From: Candidatus Saccharimonadota bacterium
GTDB taxonomy: Bacteria; Eremiobacterota; Xenobia; Xenobiales; Xenobiaceae
Length of the DNA stretch: 19,321 nucleotides
Assembly: GCA_004554425.1 (NCBI GenBank)
Contig: SFMI01000031.1
Span: 1 to 19,321, forward strand
Reading direction: 5' to 3'
A model generated the notes under the pieces. That model was not told the origin of the DNA. It saw only the letters and a list, made by a program, of their open reading frames with translations, and searched no databases. Shown here piece by piece: positions 14,784 through 19,321 of this stretch. The translations under genes and the position numbers were made by a program. How positions within the stretch are numbered: position 1 is the stretch's first letter; every line of letters starts with the position of its first letter.

Positions 14784-15677
14784 ATGAAAGAGCTGTTTGG
14801 ACTGACTTCGGCTTTCAGAATGTTCAGTATCTTGCCATGTTGGGGAGAAAATTCAACTAAGTACGGTCGCGTGTTGGTGTGGAGTCCGCTAGTTGGATTG
14901 GTTATCAGTTTGCTATGTACTTTACCTTGTGCTTTTATAATGTGGACTGTGTGTGGAGGCAGCCCTTTCGATGTGCTTGCTCCTAGCACTGAGATGCTCC
15001 CGAGATTTGCTATTTTATATCCTTTGGCAGCTGTATTGGGGGCCATTTTGTATGTAGGGCTTGAAGCTTTTTTGACTAGAGCTTTTCATTTAGATGGTTT
15101 AGCCGATGCTTTTGACGGTTGGGGAGGTGGCTGGAATAAAGAAGATACGCTCAAAATAATGCGCGATCATAATATCGGTACTTTTGGAACAGTAGCTCTA
15201 GTAAGTACGTTGTTGGCTAAAGTGGCCAGTGTGGCTATTTTGCTTTTATGCTTCGGCTTGCGAGAATTGGTACTTATTCCAGTTTTAGCCCGCTTGTTTA
15301 TGGTAGCTCAGGCTGCTTTTAATAAGTACGCCCGTGAAGAGGATAGCTTGGCTGGCAAGGTAATAAACGATGTTAAATGGTTACACGTTGCCCTGGCTGC
15401 TATTTTAGTTATATTCATATTTTGGTTCTCTGATATAGTCGGTAACGGCTGGCTTAAATTGCAATTCCATTGGTATTTTGTAGGCCATTTAAATAACTTT
15501 TGTTTGTGTTTTGCTTTAGGAATCATATTAACTTGGCTTATTGCTCTTATCAGTCGTCGGCGTTTAGGAGGCGTCACTGGAGACGTCTTGGGAGCTACTG
15601 TTGAGTTGAATGAGACGCTTATGTTTTGGAGCGCTGCTTTAGTTGCTTTGCTCTACTGGACCGGACTTTATATCTAA
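14784..15677 (+). CDS. cobS: Adenosylcobinamide-GDP ribazoletransferase (cobalamin synthase)
   Basis: Membrane enzyme that joins adenosylcobinamide-GDP to the alpha-ribotide made by CobT, closing the nucleotide loop. 297 residues with about six to seven hydrophobic spans. The conserved metal-binding motif HLDGLADAFDGWGGG (102-116) is intact, followed by MRDHNIGTFG (126-135), and RLGGVTGDVLGATVE near the C-terminus. It is slightly longer than typical CobS (about 250) owing to an extended region around 55-75 and a hydrophobic stretch around 205-250. AGG-containing SD sequences lie 7-11 bases before the ATG. It is the last gene of the cobamide run and ends at a bidirectional terminator. Confidence 0.95.
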   Translation: MKELFGLTSAFRMFSILPCWGENSTKYGRVLVWSPLVGLVISLLCTLPCAFIMWTVCGGSPFDVLAPSTEMLPRFAILYPLAAVLGAILYVGLEAFLTRAFHLDGLADAFDGWGGGWNKEDTLKIMRDHNIGTFGTVALVSTLLAKVASVAILLLCFGLRELVLIPVLARLFMVAQAAFNKYAREEDSLAGKVINDVKWLHVALAAILVIFIFWFSDIVGNGWLKLQFHWYFVGHLNNFCLCFALGIILTWLIALISRRRLGGVTGDVLGATVELNETLMFWSAALVALLYWTGLYI

Positions 15678-15703
15678 ATTTTAGCTAATACACTACCTAT
15701 AGG

Positions 15704-15741
15704 TGCGGCTGTCGGACTTCGCGTCCCTACAGCCGCATTTT
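15704..15741. terminator. Bidirectional terminator between cobS and the BamE-like gene
   Basis: TGCGGCTGT (15704-15712) pairs perfectly with ACAGCCGCA (15729-15737), with an extra GGAC/GTCC pairing inside. T's follow on the plus strand (15738-15741). Convergent genes end 27 bp to the left and 8 bp to the right, so it likely serves both; the minus-strand T-run is poor. Confidence 0.7.
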
Positions 15742-15744
15742 CAC

Positions 15745-16227
15745 TTAGTTGAAGCGCATTACTGCTATGTTGCCTTTATGAACCACTATTTGTAAAACTA
15801 ACTTGTCGTAATAGTAAATACGCACATCTTTACCTACTCCGGCTTCGATACGATCGGCTTTACCCAGCACTTCCGCTATTTTTGCTTCAGAATCGCCGCT
15901 TTTGAGTACCGTTTTACCATTAGCTTCCAATTGGCTGCCCACGATAATTTTGGCTAAACCATTTTTAAACAAAATTTGCGGATCGCTCAAATTAGCTGGA
16001 GCGCCTGGTTTTTTGCGATAGTTCCAAGAGTTGCCTCTTTTAGCTTTAAAAGTCGGTTGTCCGACCGCTTGTAAAACTTGTTCTTGAGTCATGCCTGGAG
16101 AGGCAAGTCTTATGGTGTATTTTGCTCCATTTTGTTTAGCTTGAGCTGCGGTATTGAAGCCACACAATAAACAGCCTATTGATAAAATAAAAAGTATTGC
16201 ACTTAGACTAATTTTTATCTTTTTCAC
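15745..16227 (-). CDS. Exported protein with two BamE/SmpA-like repeats
   Basis: 160 residues. The N-terminus is a clear Sec signal peptide: KKIK, a hydrophobic core to about residue 24, then a likely signal peptidase I site after AAQA (about 30). No lipobox is convincing. The mature part holds two similar modules. The first begins SPGMTQEQVLQAVGQPTF (43-60) and continues GNSWNYR. The second begins KSGDSEAKIAEVLGKADR (107-124) and continues VRIYYYDKLVLQIVV. The 'GM/GDS...V...LG.P' helix followed by a Tyr-rich strand is typical of BamE/SmpA-type envelope proteins. The start is GTG at 16227 with a weak SD (AAGAAAG). Role unknown; an envelope assembly or structural function is inference. Confidence 0.75.
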   Translation of the reverse strand: MKKIKISLSAILFILSIGCLLCGFNTAAQAKQNGAKYTIRLASPGMTQEQVLQAVGQPTFKAKRGNSWNYRKKPGAPANLSDPQILFKNGLAKIIVGSQLEANGKTVLKSGDSEAKIAEVLGKADRIEAGVGKDVRIYYYDKLVLQIVVHKGNIAVMRFN

Positions 16228-16406
16228 TATTGGCCACGCTTTCTTAACAAATATTTTTCGTTAACTCGAACTTCTCTTTGCAAGTTGTATTCCTCTAGCC
16301 TTTTTTTTGGCAGGGAGAGCAGTCCAAGCAGTTAATTAGAGAGAGATCTTGAGATTAGAGCTGTTTTCTTACAGTCTGTTTTGTTTCAAAAATCAAATAA
16401 TTTAAC

Positions 16407-16436
16407 TTAACATGAATCGGAGACGTCTAGTAATAT
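16407..16436 (+). promoter_or_regulatory. Candidate promoter for the methyltransferase gene
   Basis: TTAACA (16407-16412), an 18-base spacer and TAATAT (16431-16436) resemble a sigma-70-type promoter, 50 bases before the ATG at 16486. The rest of the 258-bp gap (16228-16485) shows no gene and only short inverted repeats. Confidence 0.35.
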
Positions 16437-16485
16437 TATCTTACGATTAGCCGACGACGCTTCTCTTGATAGGGTATAACTTCTG

Positions 16486-16608
16486 ATGAAATTTAACTTA
16501 GTAGCTTCTTGTGCTTTGGGGCTAGAATCTGTAGTAGCTCGCGAATTGAACAACTTAGGTATGGCAGATGTACATGCCGATAAGGAGTCTGAAAAAATTC
16601 CCTTGTAG
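16486..16608 (+). pseudogene. N-terminal fragment of RlmL/YpsC-type rRNA methyltransferase
   Basis: The ATG at 16486 opens a 40-codon frame reading MKFNLVASCALGLESVVARE and then LNNLGMADVHADKES before a TAG. This is the typical start of the THUMP-containing 23S rRNA N2-guanine methyltransferase family (RlmL/YpsC, COG0116). The remainder of the protein continues in the next frame from about 16590. In relatives about 25-30 residues ('GRV.F.....AI.RANLWLRTADRV'-like) lie between these points. They are missing here, so a short deletion whose length is not a multiple of three (2 modulo 3 by the frames seen) has probably broken the gene. Confidence 0.7.
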
Positions 16609-17539
16609 CAATTTTGAAGAACTCTTTTTGGGCGTTAAGTCTATCCCTTGGCCGGAGCTTATGCCAGTCAATGCTGAATTTCCGGTAGATGCTCACACTT
16701 ACAAATCTTTGCTTACCAGTTTGCCGGCTATCCAGAGGACGGCTAAAAAAGCTATAGTAGAAGTTATGCAAGCTCGCTATCGTCGTACTGTTTTAGATGA
16801 GAGTGGAGCCCATTTCCCGGTTAAAATATTTTTGGTTAACGATGAATGTGAAGTCCTTCTAGATACTTCTGGTTCCGGCTTGCATAAACGTGGATATCGT
16901 ACTTGGAACGCTCCGGCTCCTTTACGTGAAACTTTGGCGGCTGGTTTAGTACAATTGAGCTATTGGAACAAAGATAGAGTTTTGGTCGATCCTTTTTGCG
17001 GCTCTGGCACGATTTGTATTGAAGCGGCTATGTTGGGGCTTAATATGGCTCCCGGACTGACTAGGAAATTCGCCGCTGAAGGCTGGTCTTTTGTAGGGGC
17101 TCAAGCTTGGCAAAATGCTTTAGAGGAAGCTGAAGATCTTTTTGATCGTCAAACAACTTTACATATTGCCGGTTTTGACAATAACCCCAAAACTTTAAAG
17201 TTGGCTAGACTCCACTTGCAACAGTGTGGCTTGGAAGATCGAGGCATCCATTTTCAAGAACGTGATGTAAGAGATTTTTCCACTTCAGCTAAATATGGAG
17301 TTGTTATCACTAATCCACCCTACGGCGAAAGACTCTTGGAAATAGAAGAAGCGGAAGATTTGTACGCAGTTTTGGGCAATTTGCGAGCTCAAATGAGCGA
17401 CTGGTCTTTTTATGTTATTTCTTCTCACCCTGAATTTGAAGCTTGTTTCGGTGCCAAGGCTCAGCGCAAGCGCAAATTATATAATGGTATGATCGCTTGT
17501 AACTATTTCCAATATCCTGGCCCCAAACCTAAAAATTAA
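16568..17539 (+). CDS. RlmL/YpsC-type rRNA methyltransferase, main part out of frame with its start
   Basis: SAM-dependent methyltransferase domain expected to modify a guanine in 23S rRNA. Genuine homology begins near LKKFPCSNFEELFLGVKS (8-25), which is the second half of the THUMP region. RGYR (108-111), motif I DPFCGSGTI (141-149), FDNNPKTLKLARLHL, and the catalytic motif IV NPPYGERL (249-256) are all intact. The C-terminus is complete. The first codons from the ATG at 16568 (MYMPIRS) are not family-like and are read out of frame over the true N-terminus at 16486. If the sequence is right the full protein cannot be made without frameshifting. A product lacking the first half of THUMP could still be translated, though no SD is evident. 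Confidence 0.75.
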   Translation: MYMPIRSLKKFPCSNFEELFLGVKSIPWPELMPVNAEFPVDAHTYKSLLTSLPAIQRTAKKAIVEVMQARYRRTVLDESGAHFPVKIFLVNDECEVLLDTSGSGLHKRGYRTWNAPAPLRETLAAGLVQLSYWNKDRVLVDPFCGSGTICIEAAMLGLNMAPGLTRKFAAEGWSFVGAQAWQNALEEAEDLFDRQTTLHIAGFDNNPKTLKLARLHLQQCGLEDRGIHFQERDVRDFSTSAKYGVVITNPPYGERLLEIEEAEDLYAVLGNLRAQMSDWSFYVISSHPEFEACFGAKAQRKRKLYNGMIACNYFQYPGPKPKN

Positions 17540-17561
17540 CGTCTTAGTTTAAAAAGTTATA

Positions 17562-17620
17562 CAAAACAAAAGAGCGTTCCGTACTTGTCTATTATCAAGC
17601 CTAGGGCGCTCTTTGTTTTA
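17562..17620. terminator. Bidirectional terminator between methyltransferase and J-domain genes
   Basis: An arm reading AAAACAAAAGAGCG (about 17563-17576) pairs, with one bulge, with CGCTCTTTGTTTT (about 17607-17619). CTTG/CAAG pairs inside the loop. The A-rich left and T-rich right arms suit termination in both directions for the convergent genes. Confidence 0.65.
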
Positions 17621-17662
17621 TGTTACAACGATTGATTGACAGTGGAGTCTTAACGACAAAAG

Positions 17663-18292
17663 CTATTGTAACAAACTGCTAAGTACTTTAGCAGCCGGGT
17701 CTTGAGGATCTATTTCCAAACAACGGCGCAGCGAAGCTCTAGCTCCGTCGAAGTCGCCAGTTTTGTATTGCATAAGAGCCATGTTGTAACAAGCTTCTCT
17801 ATGGTTGGGATCAAACTTCAAAGCCAACTTAAATTCGCGGCAAGCTTGATCTAAGAAACTTTCGGTTTCAGACATAGATAGGCCCAAAGTAAAATGGACA
17901 TCAGCCTGTTTGGGATCGGCTTTAAACTCTTTGGCATCATGTTCTGGTCTGCTAAAAAGTTTTTTCAACCAACGCATAACTGGTGACTTTTCTTCCGGTT
18001 CTTCTGACTTTTTAGAAGCGGTACTCTTATCTATTTTTGTACGCACAGAAGATTTTGCAAAACGACGTACCTTAAACTGAGGCTGACTGTCGTATTCCTT
18101 GCGCTTGGCTTTATCGTTCAGAACATTGTAAGCTTCGATCAGCTCTTTCATTTTCTGATCGGCTTCATTTTTCATATCAGGATTGGCATCGGGATGATAC
18201 TTCTTAGAAAGCGCTCTGTAAGCTTTCTTGATCTCTTCCGGCGAAGCGATAGGCGCCACACCTAAAACTACATAATAATCTCGTTTAGCCAA
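17663..18292 (-). CDS. J-domain protein with C-terminal TPR repeats
   Basis: 209 residues. The N-terminal J domain (1-70) starts KRDYYVVLGV, has the DnaK-activating HPD at 33-35, and ends YDSQPQF. A basic, Lys/Ser/Glu-rich linker follows (about 74-125). The C-terminal part (about 131-207) has two TPR-like units, including CREFKLALKFDPNHREACYN and a unit ending CLEIDPQDPAA. Zinc-finger and substrate-binding domains of true DnaJ are absent, so it is a specialised co-chaperone that probably recruits DnaK to a TPR-bound partner. The start is the TTG at 18292, because GAGG lies six bases upstream and the family begins with AKRDYY. A longer reading from the ATG at 18373 adds 27 unrelated residues. 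Confidence 0.85.
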   Translation of the reverse strand: MAKRDYYVVLGVAPIASPEEIKKAYRALSKKYHPDANPDMKNEADQKMKELIEAYNVLNDKAKRKEYDSQPQFKVRRFAKSSVRTKIDKSTASKKSEEPEEKSPVMRWLKKLFSRPEHDAKEFKADPKQADVHFTLGLSMSETESFLDQACREFKLALKFDPNHREACYNMALMQYKTGDFDGARASLRRCLEIDPQDPAAKVLSSLLQ

Positions 18293-18630
18293 CTTATGCC
18301 TCTTCTCTATCGCCAGATGCAGCGAAATTAACGTGGTCTTTTGGCTTATAATTGCCAGACAAAACGGGGACAACAGCTTGCTATATTGCTGCTAAAGCAG
18401 AAAGGCTACTGTTTTTCTCCGCTGCGGATGACGTCTCAGCCGCATTTGTTGCTTCTTGTAACGAACTGTGAATCGTTGACAGTTCGTGCATATTTGTTAG
18501 ACGACAAGCCTGCTACGTTTCTGCGCAATACTCTAAAAGCCCTGCCGACAGCTATAAGAGGAACTTAGAGGCAATTAAGAAAAAACAGAAGTAAAACTGA
18601 CTCCTGTCAGTTGACCTTACCAGCAATAAC
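18293..18630. other. Intergenic region with several inverted repeats
   Basis: 338 bp between divergent genes, with no convincing ORF or RNA gene. ACGAACTGT (18461-18469) and ACAGTTCGT (18479-18487) form a perfect 9-bp inverted repeat with a 9-base centre. TGCGG/CCGCA pair at 18423-18444. CTGAC/GTCAG form a small hairpin around 18596-18609. The 9-bp repeat could be an operator or an RNA hairpin. A TTGACA at 18631-18636 overlaps the proposed start codon of the next gene and could instead be a -35 box, although no good -10 follows. Confidence 0.4.
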
Positions 18631-19242
18631 TTGACAAAAAACTTGTGGGATAACGACTATATGCACAACTTGGAAGAATATTTAGCCTGTCGTACATGGC
18701 TAGATGAGCACGAACTAATTACTATTAGCCCTGTACTTGTCAGACGAGAGCCTTTTTCCGAAGCAGATATGGCCTTGCTAGATAAAAATAAAAATTTAGC
18801 TGTGGAAACTGATTGCTCACAAGTTGTTTTAGATTGTGCTTCACGCGGAATCTCGCCCAAAAATATTTTTTTTAGCACTAATGGCAATTGGGATAAAGTT
18901 GTAGCTAACTTGCAAGGAAAATGTCGCTTTTTATTAAGCACTAAAGAAGATGTGAAACAAGTTGACTCTTTTGTTGAGCCTTATTTGCAAGTAGGCCATT
19001 TGGAGACTGTAGCTATCGATCTCAAAATTGACGGGCGAGCTCAGGAAACTTTTTCCGAGGCCAATATTGAAGAATTTTCTGGTTGGATAAGATTTTCACG
19101 CTGTCTGGCTGTGCGTAGCATTTTTGTCTCTTGGGAAAGAGCAGATGATCTTGCAATAGCTGCTCGCAGTGCCTTTAGTTTCGATATTAGTAGGTTTTTA
19201 AATATTAGGAATTATTTTATCACTAGATTCATTATTAAATAA
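18631..19242 (+). CDS. Truncated-looking protein, possibly fold-type III PLP barrel-like
   Basis: Up to 203 residues. The pattern SPVLV... LAVETDCSQVVLDCASRGIS, then PKNIFFSTNGNWDKVVANL, LLSTKEDVKQVDSFVEP, VAIDLKIDG and a FSEANIEEFS helix, resembles the N-terminal barrel of alanine racemase / diaminopimelate decarboxylase-type enzymes: strand, 'AVKAN'-like motif, 'I.F.....' strand, 'S.EDV' strand. AVETD stands where the PLP-binding lysine would be, so ordinary catalysis is unlikely. Family size is about 350 residues or more, so the C-terminal half is missing. The last 15 residues are antisense to the receiver-domain gene ending at 19198. Start is unclear: TTG at 18631 or ATG at 18661, neither with an SD. 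The relationship is tentative. Confidence 0.45.
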   Translation: MTKNLWDNDYMHNLEEYLACRTWLDEHELITISPVLVRREPFSEADMALLDKNKNLAVETDCSQVVLDCASRGISPKNIFFSTNGNWDKVVANLQGKCRFLLSTKEDVKQVDSFVEPYLQVGHLETVAIDLKIDGRAQETFSEANIEEFSGWIRFSRCLAVRSIFVSWERADDLAIAARSAFSFDISRFLNIRNYFITRFIIK

Positions 19243-19321
19243 ATATTTCTTAAGCGTATTTTTTAATGCAGCACCATTTACCGGTTTAGATAAATAATCA
19301 TTAAATCCATAAGATAAATAT
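19198..19321 (-). CDS. C-terminal end of a response-regulator receiver domain (partial)
   Basis: The minus-strand reading from the right edge gives YLSYGFNDYLSKPVNGAALK and then NTLKKYLFNNESSDKIIPNI before a TAA at 19200..19198. 'G..DYL.KP.....L...L..YL' is the last strand and helix of a CheY-like receiver domain, with the conserved Lys-Pro. The domain lies at the C-terminal end of its protein, as in hybrid sensor kinases or multi-receiver proteins. The rest lies beyond the window. Its 3' end overlaps the convergent gene by 45 bp. Confidence 0.75.
   Translation of the reverse strand, partial: YLSYGFNDYLSKPVNGAALKNTLKKYLFNNESSDKIIPNI

Noticed and set aside
18293..18373. 27-residue N-terminal extension of the J-domain protein
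   Set aside because: The TTG at 18292 has an ideal SD and starts the J domain as in relatives; the extension is not family-like.
1..19321. CRISPR array, tRNA, rRNA, prophage or complete insertion sequence
   Set aside because: No regularly spaced direct repeats, no tRNA-like T-loop sequences in the gaps, and no integrase, transposase or phage gene was found.

Overview
The window is about 19.3 kb of moderately AT-rich bacterial chromosome with mostly housekeeping and cofactor genes. There is no transposase, phage gene, tRNA, rRNA or CRISPR array. I cannot place the phylum. Leucine is read mostly from TTG/TTA. TTG and GTG starts occur, some with good Shine-Dalgarno (SD) sequences. One exported protein carries BamE/SmpA-like repeats, which hints at an outer membrane. 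Metabolism points to a heterotroph that uses sugars and salvages NAD precursors and corrinoids.

Left third (1-4251, minus strand): the start of a gene leaving the window, with an operator-like palindrome; an IS200/IS605-like hairpin; pncB (nicotinate salvage); a eukaryote-type hexokinase; a protein resembling the end domains of arginyl-tRNA synthetase without the catalytic core; and a small TM2 membrane protein. The centre holds a divergent 970-residue helical-repeat protein with a Cys/His cluster (plus strand). Its 3' end overlaps a convergent polytopic membrane protein of GT-C glycosyltransferase type. A 338-bp gap that can fold into strong RNA stem-loops precedes ispG.

ispG (MEP isoprenoid pathway) is followed by three small DsrE/DsrF/DsrH-like genes, apparently in one operon, ending at a strong terminator. 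Next comes the most coherent module: cobT, a CbiR-like phosphodiesterase, cobU and cobS. Together these could cut an imported cobamide to adenosylcobinamide-phosphate, activate it with GTP, make a new alpha-ribotide, and rejoin the two. This is a corrinoid remodelling and lower-ligand replacement cassette.

The right end holds a convergent BamE-like exported protein, an RlmL/YpsC-type rRNA methyltransferase gene that appears broken by a short out-of-frame deletion in its THUMP region, a J-domain/TPR protein read from a TTG start, and a truncated-looking protein resembling a fold-type III PLP barrel. That last gene runs into the C-terminal end of a response-regulator receiver domain on the opposite strand.
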